Notes: generated by a model from the letters alone, not told the origin. Numbered from the stretch's first letter, positions 42,975-51,833 are shown. The stretch: 64,000 bases of DNA from Mobiluncus sp963511525 (GCF_963511525.1 NZ_CAUPIY010000001.1:186001-250000); one strand, 5' to 3'. A program made the numbers and translations.

Positions 42975-43058
42975 CCTCGCCCGCAGACTGCTTATTGGCG
43001 TATCTGACCAAAAAGGCGAAACGTGTACTAAATCCCTCCCGAAATCCGCGGGAAGACT

Positions 43059-43919
43059 TTAAAGGGTCGCTTTTTCTAGCAACTTATCATCTGACCCCAG
43101 ACCAGTGAGGTCCACGACCCGACCGTTCGCAATGTAAAGCGGGGTTCCGGCACTGTCACGTCCGAGACTCTTGACCCGCTGTTCGGCCAGAATATTAATC
43201 GACTCTAAGCCGGATTCGGGAGTAGCTGGAGGAACGGACTTGTAATCGATGCCGTGTGCGGCAGCGATTTTAGCCAGCTCGGCGTCAGGTTCGCGGATAG
43301 TCTGCGCCCATTCGGTATTGTTCTGGTTCTTGTCGTAATCGGCCGACTTGTAGTTGTCCATCGCGAACCCGGTCAAATCTTTGCTGAGCTCCCACAGTTT
43401 GTCGGGCTGATTTTCAGCTGTCCAGTACATCAGGTTATTAGCGGAATAAGCAATGTTGGGGAACTTCAACTGCTGGGCATGGGTCAGGGTCGGGCGCAAT
43501 ACTACAATCGCCTTCCCGCCCTCTACCAAATCGTTCAGCTGTTGACCCTGATTGAGCTGGGCTTCGACGTCATTACAGATGTTGCACAAGTAGTCATAGT
43601 ACAGTTCGAGGACTTTGGTACCTTTTTTCGCTTCGTCGGTAATTTCTTCGTTCGTCAAGACTTTGCCGCCTTTGAGCCAAATCCCCCGTCCGGTCTCGTA
43701 GGTTTGGGGTTCGGCGAAGCCAATCATTGTTTTCGTGCCGGCGATTGTGTCCGTAGGCTGAGCCTCTAGCTCGTGTTTCGTGGTCGCAATCTTAATAAAG
43801 ACGATAACCAAAGCCAGCACAATGGCAACCAATACGATAGCCAGAACGGCGCCGGAACGATTACTGGGCTTGGACACCGTCAGATTCGGCTTAGATGATC
43901 CTTTTTTCTGTTTTGACAT
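43059..43919 (-). CDS. Membrane-anchored DsbA-like thiol-disulfide protein
   Basis: A 286-residue protein with a basic N-terminus, one membrane helix (about 23-44) and an extracellular thioredoxin-fold domain of the DsbA/DSBA-like group. The active site is Cys112-Asn-Ile-Cys115 (YDYLCNICNDVEA); a cis-Pro candidate is in SAGTPLYIANG, the usual Thr-Pro position. Such actinobacterial proteins form disulfides in exported proteins. ATG 43919 has TTGGAG upstream; an in-frame ATG at 43946 is less well placed. It lies 65 bases downstream of the DUF3320 gene on the same strand. Confidence 0.86.
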   Translation of the reverse strand: MSKQKKGSSKPNLTVSKPSNRSGAVLAIVLVAIVLALVIVFIKIATTKHELEAQPTDTIAGTKTMIGFAEPQTYETGRGIWLKGGKVLTNEEITDEAKKGTKVLELYYDYLCNICNDVEAQLNQGQQLNDLVEGGKAIVVLRPTLTHAQQLKFPNIAYSANNLMYWTAENQPDKLWELSKDLTGFAMDNYKSADYDKNQNNTEWAQTIREPDAELAKIAAAHGIDYKSVPPATPESGLESINILAEQRVKSLGRDSAGTPLYIANGRVVDLTGLGSDDKLLEKATL

Positions 43920-43984
43920 CTGTGAACTCCAATCACTTACAGCCATTAAACCCTGAGAGGCGACAACGTTTCAACATTTGCAAA

Positions 43985-46900
43985 TTATTGCAGGTACAGG
44001 TGACCCGCCTGACGCCGCAGACGACCGGCCTGCTCCAAAGATTTCAGTCCGGCTTGCATACGTTGACGAATATCGGTGCGAGCCGGAGTCAAATCCAACA
44101 CGCGCGCCACCGCTTCTGAGGTTTCCTCTTCAAGGGGATGTTGCGTGTCAATAACCCAGGTCAATGCGTTATTGAATTCCTCATCACAGATGTCTATCAG
44201 GGCGCGTTGGCCATAAATCGATCCGGTTCTAAAAACGGTGAAATCCTGAACCGAAGTTCCGGCTGGCCAAACGAAGGTACCGAATTTCGTGACTGTTTGA
44301 TTAACTTCGGAATCGAGCAGTTCCAAAATTCGTTGGCGGCGTTTCGGGTGCAGCCGCTGCATTCCAAACGCATCGGCGACGAGTTTAGCCAGCCGGGGCG
44401 CGCCAATCGGACCTTCTGTGTAGAGCACTCGAGACAACGCGTCCGCCACGGCGGCAGCGTTAGTGGAATCCTGTAAATCATCAAGGACTTCCTTGGAACC
44501 CTGGTTTTGCAAAGGTTTGCCGCGGGGTACGAACGGTTGTGGAACGGTTTTAGCACCGGCCTTGGCTGGAATTTGCGCGGTAAAACTGGGAGTTGTCGGC
44601 TCGGAAACCGCCGGTGCGGATGGTGGGGGCACGGGGTTCTTAAGCGATGGCGCACTAGCCGGGACGTCAGCCGGTTTTTCTGAACTGTCCTTGGGTTCCT
44701 GTGGGACAAAGAGGGGCGCGAACGCCCCCAGACCGGGCTTAGAAATCTTGCCGAGTTCCGCATCCGGCCCGGAACTTTGGGCTAACTCCATGAATAGGTC
44801 GGTTTCTTGCGCTCCCAGTTGGTCTCCCAAGGTGGGGGCGTCACGAGTTTCGTTGAGTTCCCTGCGATTCAGGTGTGTAAAGGTGTCGGCGGGGATATCG
44901 GCAATGACCGGCAGTGCCGAACTGGTTTTCCGTTGCCCTGCCGGGGGAAGGTCCTCGATACGGGCTGAGGGCTGTGCAGCAGGATGCAGGGTGGGGGCAG
45001 AAGGTTCCGGCTGGGGTTCACGAGGTGGGGTCGCGGTTTCTTCCGGAGACTCCGTCGGTGCGGGGGCGGCGGTTGATTTGTCGGCTTGAAGTCGCGCCAA
45101 TGCCTCGCGCAGAGGCAGGGGCAAATCCCACTCGTCTTCATCGGGAACTTCCCAAGGCTCGTCGCCGCGGTTATTTTGGGCCGCCGCGATGCGTGAGGGT
45201 GAAGTGTAGCGGTCATCGCTCGCCACCGAACCATCCGTCACATCACCGGGGAACGCTAGGTCCAGGGCTATGGAAACGAGACGCCGTGTCACTTCATCTG
45301 TGTTTTCCATCAGCTGAGTCAAATACACGTGTTCGATAGCGCCAAAACCACAATGTTCCAGCAGATATTGGGGAATACCGACTTCTCGATCCCAGGCGGA
45401 ACGCACCTGCAGCTGTTCGGGGCTGTCCAAAATCAGACCCAGCCAAGGTGCCCCCGCGTCGCCGCGAACCGCCAAATCCAGGCGTAATGGGGCCGGCCCC
45501 AAATTGGTGCGAACTTCCAGCCCAGCATGTCCCAGCAGTTTGGCCAGATAATCTCGCACCGCCGAAACGGGGGCGGTATCACGTTCGGTGCCTGAACTAT
45601 TCAACACATCTTGCAGCAAGGCGGGCAGCTCGCTCTGGTCAAGGTCCCTGTTCACCACGAACAGCACCTGACCGTTAGTTTGCAGCAAAGCCTGAGTCCA
45701 AGCCAGGGACAAATCCCGACCGAGAGACGTCTTTATTGTTTCCGGATGAGCCGTGGAACCCAGGAAACACACCAATAAATCGCAGGGAACTTGACCTTCG
45801 CCATCGTCATAACCTCCGCCGAACCCCGGTGCGGTGGAATCGGCGCTGGGCAATGCGGCTGTGGCGGCACCGAGGTGAGTGACCCGCAGATTCATCAGAT
45901 TGATTTCACCCTGGCGGTTAGCTTCATCGAGATACCAGCGGATTCCCGCCGCCAGTTCAGACGTCCAGGTCAGTGCCGTGACGGATTTACCGCGGTTCTT
46001 TAGGCACAGATTCATCAACAGGTTTCCGGCTTTTTCAAACCACACGTAGTCGGCGCCAAGACCGCTCCAGCCAGGATTTTCACTGGCGAGAACCAGGGGC
46101 AGAGGGCGATGCACCGCGGGAAACTCCAGGATTGAAACCGGGTGGGCCTGAACCTGCGCTACCGGCCACGTGTCTAATTTGCCGGGTCTCAACAGCCGCG
46201 CCAAGTGACCGGGGGTGGAGGTTAGATCCTGGCCGTAGCGAGCAGTCAATTCGTATTCGGGGAAACCCGCCGACTTGGCGGCTTCGTAAACGCTGTGCGC
46301 CCGGCCTTTTGCAAAGCTCGCGGAGGCGGGCAGGGTCGCTACAAACAGAGCCTGAGTGGCGCCGGCCAGAGCCTTGACCACAGCACCGGATGGCAGCTCG
46401 GCTGCGTCCAGAATGATCACGGCATCAAAATGGGGGGTTTCATCGGCAAAATCAGGCAAATGGGTAATGACCTCAAGCGGGGTCAGACCCACAATCGGAG
46501 TGCGGGTCACAACCCCTTCCAAATCATCACGTAAAGCCTGGCGGATGGAGAAGTCCCCATCACGCAGTCGTGCCCCGAAACGGCGCAGAATCTGTTTATC
46601 GACTCGCTGTGCGAACCCACCTGCCGCGGCAATAACCTGATTGACGATTTCGCGGCGAGTCTCCGTGCAATTCAGCGACAGTCGTTCCACCTGAGCTGCG
46701 TGGGTCTCGGGCTCGAAACCCTGCTGCACCATAGCCCGCTGACGCTCCCGTACCGCCGCGACCGACAGGGCGTGTTCCAACACTCCTTGAATTGCCATGC
46801 CGCTGAGCTTCCCTTCGGCCACCCAACCGACCAGGTCGTCCAGACCCAAGTCTCTCAGCTGGGGAGTCAGCGCGCGGAAAGCCAAAATATCATCTAACGT

Positions 46901-49084
46901 CGAGTCCTCAGAGCTGAGCGACGTCCCCCAGACCTTACGAACCTGCAGGTAACGACCCAGGGGCGGCAGGCCTTGTGACCAGGCTTCCAAATCCGGGCTG
47001 GACACCTGTAAAGATTGCAAAACATCAGCGAAAGCCTCAGAAATGGCTCTGACCTGCTGGCCTAAATTCCCGCCTTGGCGAGCCAGCGGTATCAAAGACT
47101 CCAAATCTGAACGGCGGTTGGGCAGATACCGGGACAGTTCAATAGCGCATTTCACTGTATCGGCGTGGTTGAAAAATTTTTCGGTGGCGCCGTCAGCCAG
47201 AGCGTCAAAGTCTTTCAGTCCCAGCACGGGGTTGGCGCTAATTCGCGAGCCCAGGGCTTCGGCACGCATCCGCAGGGCGTTGAGATCCTCCAGTAGGTCT
47301 GCCACCTTGTTGGGAGTGACCGGCTCGGTTAGATAGGGCTGCAACTGAGCCAACACGGCTTTACGCCGACTGTTGCGAGTAAAACCACCGGAGGCCTCCG
47401 CGTGGCGGGCGTCCATCAACAAGTCCAGATCTTTACCACTACGATAGGCGGGGGCGGCAACTTCCAGCAGGGGAGTGGCCTCCTCTTGCAGGTCTTGCAG
47501 GGACTGTTGCAAAGTTTCAATGCCGGAAGTGACCGCTTGGCGTTCCGCTTCGGTCAGTTCCACCGGAGCCCTGCCGTATCCAATCTCTAGCAAGTCGAGC
47601 CAGCGGGCAAAAATCGGCCAGGCTTGCAGCTCAGAAGTGGCGGACATGATTTCCAGCACGGCCGGATGGGCTTGGGCAATGGCTTGTTCCAGGGCTTTCA
47701 ACGCTAATTTCAGTTCCGTGCGGTCCACGCTGCGCGCGGTTTCACCTACCAAGGACCAGGGATTAGAGCCGAGGCCGTTCACCGAGTTGGCGTCCAGATT
47801 TGCCAGTTTTTTACCAAGTTTCGCGGCAGAGGATCGGTCTTGAGACAAGTAGGGAAAGTTCGGAGCCGCCGCCAAACGGCCTGCCAAAACCCGTTCCTCC
47901 GGCTCCAACTCGGCGGCCGTCATGATTTGCGCGGTATAGGCCTGCCACGCGGAAACATGGTTGGGACCGACCTCGTGAATCTGGTTGAGGTACAGATCCA
48001 AATCCTGAGACAAGGTTTTCAGGGAAGCCCGGCAGGAATCGAGGTACCCCTCGTCAGCGTTGACCGGGCGATCCCAAGCCGCCCGCAGTAACGCCCGGCT
48101 GCTCTCATCACGGTTGGCGGCTTGCGGGTCGAGGGTGAGGAACACGTGTTCAAACCCGGCTTTGCGTACCCGGCTGCGCAGTTTAGTAAGGCTGGTTCTG
48201 CTGCCCACCACCAGCACGGAGTGTTGCTGTACCAGGGACTGTGCCAGGGTATTTACGACAGCATCGGTTTTGCCGGTCGCCGGGGCCCCAGAGAGAATGA
48301 GGCTGTGGCCTTGCCCAAAAAACTTCGGAACCTGCAGTTGTTTGCGGTCGGCTTTTAGCGGTGCGAAAATATCTGCAGCTAGGGGGGCAGTATCCGCAGT
48401 ATCCGCTGACAGTTGGGTGGGGGCGCTGCTGGCGGCATAGCGCTGCACCAGGGCGGAGCTGCGGTAATCCTCAAGGTGGGCTTTCAGGTCGGTCAGTGCC
48501 GGCGACCAGTTACGATGAGCCAATCCCAGGGCAGCTTGACGTTCCAGGTGCATTTTGTCCCTAAGGGGACTGTCTTGAAGGACTTGCTCTAAGGCGTCGA
48601 GAATGGCATCGAGGTTGAGACCGCGGGCAGTCCGACCCGCCCCGACCCAGCGGGACGGAACCTGAAACTTTTGCTGCAAGAGGCGCACCAACGTGCTGTT
48701 GAGCTGCAGTTTTTCGTCCTTAGCCAGCCGTAAGTAGCCCACCGGACGGTCAGGTTCGGGTGTCAAGCGGGACTGAAAAACCGGAAATCGGAGGTTGCCG
48801 CGGTTTGCGGCGAGGAAACCGAAAGCCAGCTGTAAATCCAGTCCATCGCGCCGGTTCGCCAAGAGCCAATGCCAGTGTTCGGCGGTGGTGAGCTGCGCCT
48901 CTGTGTCCCCATCGGCGGCAGAGAGCGGGAAAATGCCGCCAGCCCGCAGCTGGCGATAGGTCGCGTTCAGGGAATTGGTGGAAAAGGGAAAAGTCAGCGC
49001 GGCGGCGGGGGAAGCCAGGGGAGTGACTCCGACCTGTGTATCAGTCAGAGAAAGCGCCCATCCCCGGGAGGCTGCGTCCGTCAC
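43985..49084 (-). CDS. Very large DUF3320-type superfamily 1 helicase-like protein with degenerate motifs
   Basis: A 1699-residue cytoplasmic protein. It has a DUF4011-like N-terminal region (about 20-180), Walker A GAPATGKT at about 266-273, a long helical insertion, and then the motif II region FDAVIILDAAELPSGAV (about 886-902), where relatives read FDEASQ. A Vsr/MTES-like nuclease region follows (about 1175-1265; RLDLAVRGDAG, WLGLILDS, RSAWDREVGIPQYLLEHCGF), where the usual Glu of the IExDG core is not seen. Next are a Pro-rich linker (about 1320-1560) and a C-terminal DUF3320 domain (EGPIGAPRLAKLVADAFG). GTG 49084 with AAGGGGA upstream is chosen; an ATG at 49129 is possible. Domain order resembles the DUF4011-helicase-Vsr-DUF3320 proteins listed among antiviral candidates (Hhe), but many actinobacteria carry relatives of unknown role. 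Confidence 0.72.
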   Translation of the reverse strand: MTDAASRGWALSLTDTQVGVTPLASPAAALTFPFSTNSLNATYRQLRAGGIFPLSAADGDTEAQLTTAEHWHWLLANRRDGLDLQLAFGFLAANRGNLRFPVFQSRLTPEPDRPVGYLRLAKDEKLQLNSTLVRLLQQKFQVPSRWVGAGRTARGLNLDAILDALEQVLQDSPLRDKMHLERQAALGLAHRNWSPALTDLKAHLEDYRSSALVQRYAASSAPTQLSADTADTAPLAADIFAPLKADRKQLQVPKFFGQGHSLILSGAPATGKTDAVVNTLAQSLVQQHSVLVVGSRTSLTKLRSRVRKAGFEHVFLTLDPQAANRDESSRALLRAAWDRPVNADEGYLDSCRASLKTLSQDLDLYLNQIHEVGPNHVSAWQAYTAQIMTAAELEPEERVLAGRLAAAPNFPYLSQDRSSAAKLGKKLANLDANSVNGLGSNPWSLVGETARSVDRTELKLALKALEQAIAQAHPAVLEIMSATSELQAWPIFARWLDLLEIGYGRAPVELTEAERQAVTSGIETLQQSLQDLQEEATPLLEVAAPAYRSGKDLDLLMDARHAEASGGFTRNSRRKAVLAQLQPYLTEPVTPNKVADLLEDLNALRMRAEALGSRISANPVLGLKDFDALADGATEKFFNHADTVKCAIELSRYLPNRRSDLESLIPLARQGGNLGQQVRAISEAFADVLQSLQVSSPDLEAWSQGLPPLGRYLQVRKVWGTSLSSEDSTLDDILAFRALTPQLRDLGLDDLVGWVAEGKLSGMAIQGVLEHALSVAAVRERQRAMVQQGFEPETHAAQVERLSLNCTETRREIVNQVIAAAGGFAQRVDKQILRRFGARLRDGDFSIRQALRDDLEGVVTRTPIVGLTPLEVITHLPDFADETPHFDAVIILDAAELPSGAVVKALAGATQALFVATLPASASFAKGRAHSVYEAAKSAGFPEYELTARYGQDLTSTPGHLARLLRPGKLDTWPVAQVQAHPVSILEFPAVHRPLPLVLASENPGWSGLGADYVWFEKAGNLLMNLCLKNRGKSVTALTWTSELAAGIRWYLDEANRQGEINLMNLRVTHLGAATAALPSADSTAPGFGGGYDDGEGQVPCDLLVCFLGSTAHPETIKTSLGRDLSLAWTQALLQTNGQVLFVVNRDLDQSELPALLQDVLNSSGTERDTAPVSAVRDYLAKLLGHAGLEVRTNLGPAPLRLDLAVRGDAGAPWLGLILDSPEQLQVRSAWDREVGIPQYLLEHCGFGAIEHVYLTQLMENTDEVTRRLVSIALDLAFPGDVTDGSVASDDRYTSPSRIAAAQNNRGDEPWEVPDEDEWDLPLPLREALARLQADKSTAAPAPTESPEETATPPREPQPEPSAPTLHPAAQPSARIEDLPPAGQRKTSSALPVIADIPADTFTHLNRRELNETRDAPTLGDQLGAQETDLFMELAQSSGPDAELGKISKPGLGAFAPLFVPQEPKDSSEKPADVPASAPSLKNPVPPPSAPAVSEPTTPSFTAQIPAKAGAKTVPQPFVPRGKPLQNQGSKEVLDDLQDSTNAAAVADALSRVLYTEGPIGAPRLAKLVADAFGMQRLHPKRRQRILELLDSEVNQTVTKFGTFVWPAGTSVQDFTVFRTGSIYGQRALIDICDEEFNNALTWVIDTQHPLEEETSEAVARVLDLTPARTDIRQRMQAGLKSLEQAGRLRRQAGHLYLQ

Positions 49085-49254
49085 TGTACTTCCCCTTTGA
49101 CCTGATTCCATCTCAATACTTACGTGCAAATGTCATTTTAGAGCCTGGAGTACCGTTCGAGCTTGTGACAGACCGAAAGGTAACAAATCGGTTAACTTTT
49201 TTGCGGCGGTTCCACTAAAGTAGAGATATCGAGATTTTCTTAAAGGAGGCCGAA

Positions 49255-49701
49255 GTGTCGGACACGAATCCAGGACCGGACCCTACTGAAACTGCTGTTT
49301 TCGGGGCTATAGGCGGGGCCCCTGAGGCGGAACCAGAACTGGGTAAGCGAGTCTTGTCCTCCGCTGACGAGGAAGCTGTCGCGGCTCTGCCGGCAGGTTC
49401 GGCATTGCTGATTGTGCAGCGCGGCCCCTCGGCGGGGGCACGTTTCCTGCTTGATACGGAGCGTATTACCGCGGGCAGGCACCCCAAGTCGGATATTTTC
49501 CTTGATGATGTGACGGTTTCGCGCCGGCATTGCGAGTTTATCCGTCAAGAAAACGGTTACTTGGTTCGTGACGTCGGCTCCCTCAACGGCACCTATATTG
49601 ACCGCGAGAGAGTGGAATCTCACCTGCTGGCACCGGGGGAGGAAGTCCAGATTGGCAAGTTTCGATTGGCTTACTACCCGGCGGTGACTTTTCAGAAATG
49701 A
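49255..49701 (+). CDS. garA: FHA-domain metabolic regulator GarA/OdhI
   Basis: GarA/OdhI binds and controls 2-oxoglutarate dehydrogenase and glutamate enzymes and is switched off when serine/threonine kinases phosphorylate an N-terminal Thr. The 148-residue protein has an N-terminal phospho-acceptor-like segment (PTETAVFG) and an FHA domain matching GarA closely: ITAGRHPKSDIFLDDVTVSRRH, VGSLNGTYIDRE and EEVQIGKFRLAYY. GTG 49255 is preceded by AGGAGG. It overlaps the MerR-type ftsR gene (ATGA), the same pairing as in mycobacteria. No Pkn kinase is in the window. Confidence 0.94.
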   Translation: MSDTNPGPDPTETAVFGAIGGAPEAEPELGKRVLSSADEEAVAALPAGSALLIVQRGPSAGARFLLDTERITAGRHPKSDIFLDDVTVSRRHCEFIRQENGYLVRDVGSLNGTYIDRERVESHLLAPGEEVQIGKFRLAYYPAVTFQK

Positions 49702-50435
49702 GCCAGGCAGCCCGAAAAGTCAATGACGTTGGCAGCTCGTGGCCCCCGGAGGTAAGTCATGAGCCGACTATGTCCATTGGACGAGTCCACGAGATTATCG
49801 TGAAGGAATTTCCTTCGGTATCTCAGGCTAAGCTGCGCAATTTTGAGAAGCACGGGATTGTGTGTCCGGCTCGGATGCCAAATGGATACCGCGGCTATTC
49901 TTTGGCCGATTTAGAGCGAATTCGTTACGCCCTGAAAGCCCAGCGTGACAGTTACCTACCGCTGAATCAGATCGGCGAAAATCTGCGGCTGCTGGATTTG
50001 GGGGAGGAACCCCTGCCAGTACAGCCGGTCATGCGGGTCGTGGCTTCGGAGGGCCAGATACGTCTGCCCGTGAGCTCACGAATCACACTGCAAGATTTGC
50101 TGGTTTATACCGGGGCTTCCGAGGAACTATTGGAAAAGGCAGTCAATGCGAAACTTATCAGCCCGGATTTTTCTTCCCGGTTTTCTTCCGGTACGGTCGC
50201 GGTGGTGCAGGCTTTGGAAGCTTTAGAGAAACAGGGTATCGAACCGCGTAATTTACGCTCCGTTTACTCTGCCATCAATTCAGTTTTGGATTTAATTGAC
50301 CGGGTGGTGGCTCCGGAACGGCAAAAGAATAACGCCGCAGCCAAGGATCGCGCCCAGATACGGGCGGTGGAACTTTCGGCGCAATTGGCGTCTCTGGCCG
50401 AGGCATTGCTGAGCGTCGGAGTCGAGGAACTGTAG
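49698..50435 (+). CDS. ftsR: MerR-family regulator FtsR-like
   Basis: A 245-residue transcription factor with an N-terminal MerR winged helix (about 26-95; MSIGRVHEIIVKEFPSVSQAKLRNFEKHG, quoted in outline, then NGYRGYSLADLERIRYAL). Orthologues next to garA (Rv1828 in M. tuberculosis, FtsR in Corynebacterium) activate cell-division genes such as ftsZ. The C-terminal part is a helical effector/dimer domain. ATG 49698 overlaps the garA stop. A palindrome at 50479 lies between it and the next MerR gene. Confidence 0.88.
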   Translation: MSQAARKVNDVGSSWPPEVSHEPTMSIGRVHEIIVKEFPSVSQAKLRNFEKHGIVCPARMPNGYRGYSLADLERIRYALKAQRDSYLPLNQIGENLRLLDLGEEPLPVQPVMRVVASEGQIRLPVSSRITLQDLLVYTGASEELLEKAVNAKLISPDFSSRFSSGTVAVVQALEALEKQGIEPRNLRSVYSAINSVLDLIDRVVAPERQKNNAAAKDRAQIRAVELSAQLASLAEALLSVGVEEL

Positions 50436-50478
50436 CTTTTGTTGCTGGGTGCAGAAATGGGTTTGTTTCCCGGCCTAG

Positions 50479-50503
50479 CTTGCACTTAAACTTTAAGTGC
50501 AAG
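50479..50503. promoter_or_regulatory. Perfect palindrome between two MerR genes, candidate MerR operator
   Basis: Twelve-base arms CTTGCACTTAAA and TTTAAGTGCAAG flank one central C (50491), giving the core ACTTAAACTTTAAGT. It lies 43 bases after ftsR and 80 bases before the second MerR gene. It is too far from any T-run to be a terminator, and its symmetry suits a dimeric MerR-type regulator. Confidence 0.6.
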
Positions 50504-50583
50504 GTTTGGGCGCGCCGCGCACATTTGCCCACGTTTCGATGGTGCATAATCTAAAATAGAAACACACTTGAACGGAGGTTGCC

Positions 50584-51150
50584 TTGGAAAAGCCAAGCAA
50601 GTCTGGAGTACCGCAGATAAAGCAGGGGATGCTGTTTGGTGAAACCCTGCCGGTCATCGACGAAGAAACCGGTTTTCGCGGACCGACTGCCTGCAAGGCA
50701 GCCGGGATTACCTATCGGCAGCTCGACTACTGGGCTCGTACCGGCTTAGTGGAACCTTCCGTGCGCAATGCTCGCGGTTCGGGCTCACAACGGCTTTATT
50801 CTTTCCGAGACTGCCTGCTACTTAAGGTGGTTAAGCGCCTGCTCGACACCGGAGTTTCCCTGCAACAGATTCGCGTGGCCGTAGCGACCTTGTCAAAAAT
50901 GGGGGTGGAAGACCTGGCGGGGATTACTCTCATGAGTGATGGTGCCTCGGTTTTCGCCTGTACGTCACAAGACGAAGTTATCGACTTGGTGCAAGGCGGC
51001 CAGGGTGTGTTCGGCATCGCGGTGGGTCGCGTCTGGCACGAAATTGAAGGCGAACTGGCGCAGCTTCCCGTAGAGAATATCAATGATGACAACGTGGTAG
51101 TTCGCGATGAACTGGCGGAGCGCCGCGCGCGTCGTCGCCAAGTTAGTTGA
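50584..51150 (+). CDS. MerR-family regulator (Rv1830-like)
   Basis: A 188-residue regulator with a MerR DNA-binding domain (about 32-105; YRQLDYWARTGLVEPSVRNARGSGSQRLYSF, in outline) and a C-terminal domain with FACTSQDEVIDLVQGGQGVFGIAVGRVW, typical of the second MerR gene that follows garA and ftsR in actinobacteria (Rv1830 in M. tuberculosis). The intervening bifunctional-nuclease gene found in mycobacteria (Rv1829) is missing here. TTG 50584 with GGAGG upstream is the start. Candidate -10 TAAAAT occurs near 50551. A strong terminator follows at 51199. Confidence 0.86.
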   Translation: MEKPSKSGVPQIKQGMLFGETLPVIDEETGFRGPTACKAAGITYRQLDYWARTGLVEPSVRNARGSGSQRLYSFRDCLLLKVVKRLLDTGVSLQQIRVAVATLSKMGVEDLAGITLMSDGASVFACTSQDEVIDLVQGGQGVFGIAVGRVWHEIEGELAQLPVENINDDNVVVRDELAERRARRRQVS

Positions 51151-51174
51151 CAGTTTTTCTGGTTCACAAGCGCG

Positions 51175-51191
51175 GTGCCAAACTTTGGCAC
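51175..51191. repeat. Short palindrome after the second MerR gene
   Basis: GTGCCAAACTTTGGCAC is a perfect palindrome around one C. Its AAACTTT core is the same as in the palindrome at 50479, so the two may be related protein-binding sites. It could instead be an RNA hairpin at the 3' end of the MerR gene. Confidence 0.5.
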
Positions 51192-51198
51192 GACAGTG

Positions 51199-51248
51199 GT
51201 GTCCCGGTCGGAGGTTAGGGAGATGCGTTTCGACCGGGACACTTTTTT
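51199..51248 (+). terminator. Rho-independent terminator of the second MerR gene
   Basis: Arms GTGTCCCGGTCG (51199-51210) and CGACCGGGACAC (51231-51242) enclose a 20-base loop and end in six T. Confidence 0.85.
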
Positions 51249-51301
51249 ATGTGCTTACCCTAGGGGACTGAGCAGGACAAACGCCTCATACGTTAAATGA
51301 C

Positions 51302-51315
51302 ATAATATATATTAT
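51302..51315. repeat. AT-only palindrome ATAATATATATTAT upstream of rbpA
   Basis: A perfect 14-base AT palindrome about 115 bases before rbpA, strikingly AT-rich for this sequence. It contains TATATT and TAATAT, possible -10 boxes, and could hold an upstream rbpA promoter. Behind it (51325-51370) AGGGG/CCCCT and GGTG/CACC can pair, giving a structured leader. Confidence 0.45.
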
Positions 51316-51366
51316 CGGATTGAAGGGGCCCGGTGAAGGAACAATGTGAACGCCCCGGCACCGCCC

Positions 51367-51397
51367 CTGAGCAAAAGTCCGCTAAATCGGTTAGAAT
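51367..51397 (+). promoter_or_regulatory. Candidate proximal rbpA promoter
   Basis: CTGAGC (51367-51372) and TAGAAT (51392-51397) lie 19 bases apart, followed by a ribosome site AAGGAGG at 51415-51421. The spacing is slightly long. Confidence 0.4.
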
Positions 51398-51429
51398 GAA
51401 CCGCTAAGCATTACAAGGAGGCACTTATC

Positions 51430-51780
51430 GTGGCTGATCGCGCGCTACGCGGGATGCGTATGGGTTCCAATTCTCTCGAGTCCGAAGAAGGCGTTGTTTT
51501 TGTCGAGCGCCAAAACGTGGATTACACCTGCCCGGAAGGCCACGCCTTCGACGTTCCTTTCGCGATAGATGCCGAAGTGCCCGACTCTTGGGAATGCCCG
51601 GTTTGTTCGAAAACCGCGATACGCAACGGTGTGGAAGATTTCCAAGAGGAAAAAACCTCTAAACCGCAGCGCACCCACTGGGAACAGCTGATGGATCGGC
51701 GCAGCGAAGAGGAACTCCAAATTCTGTTGGATGAACGTCTGGAAGCCCTGCGCACCGGACGGCGCCACTACGGACGTTGA
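51430..51780 (+). CDS. rbpA: RNA polymerase-binding protein RbpA
   Basis: RbpA is an essential actinobacterial transcription factor that binds group I sigma factors and RNA polymerase and stabilises open promoter complexes. The 116-residue protein starts ADRALRGMRMGSNSLE, has a core domain with zinc-binding-like Cys in YTCPEGHAF and WECPVC, a basic linker, and the C-terminal sigma-interaction helix pair THWEQLMDRRSEEELQILLDERLEAL, given in outline. GTG 51430 has AAGGAGG eight bases upstream. As in M. tuberculosis (Rv2050/Rv2051c), it faces ppm1. Confidence 0.96.
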   Translation: MADRALRGMRMGSNSLESEEGVVFVERQNVDYTCPEGHAFDVPFAIDAEVPDSWECPVCSKTAIRNGVEDFQEEKTSKPQRTHWEQLMDRRSEEELQILLDERLEALRTGRRHYGR

Positions 51781-51801
51781 AAGTACCCTATTTCGAGATC
51801 G

Positions 51802-51818
51802 GTTGGCTTCTAGCCAAC
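51802..51818. terminator. Small hairpin between convergent rbpA and ppm1
   Basis: GTTGGC and GCCAAC enclose TTCTA. It is short and lacks a clear T-run, but lies midway in the 53-base gap where both transcripts must end. Confidence 0.35.
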
Positions 51819-51833
51819 GAAAATGACATAACG

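Noticed and set aside
43036..43052. Hairpin TCCCG/CGGGA between msrB and the DsbA-like gene as a terminator
   Set aside because: Only five base pairs and no T-run on either strand.
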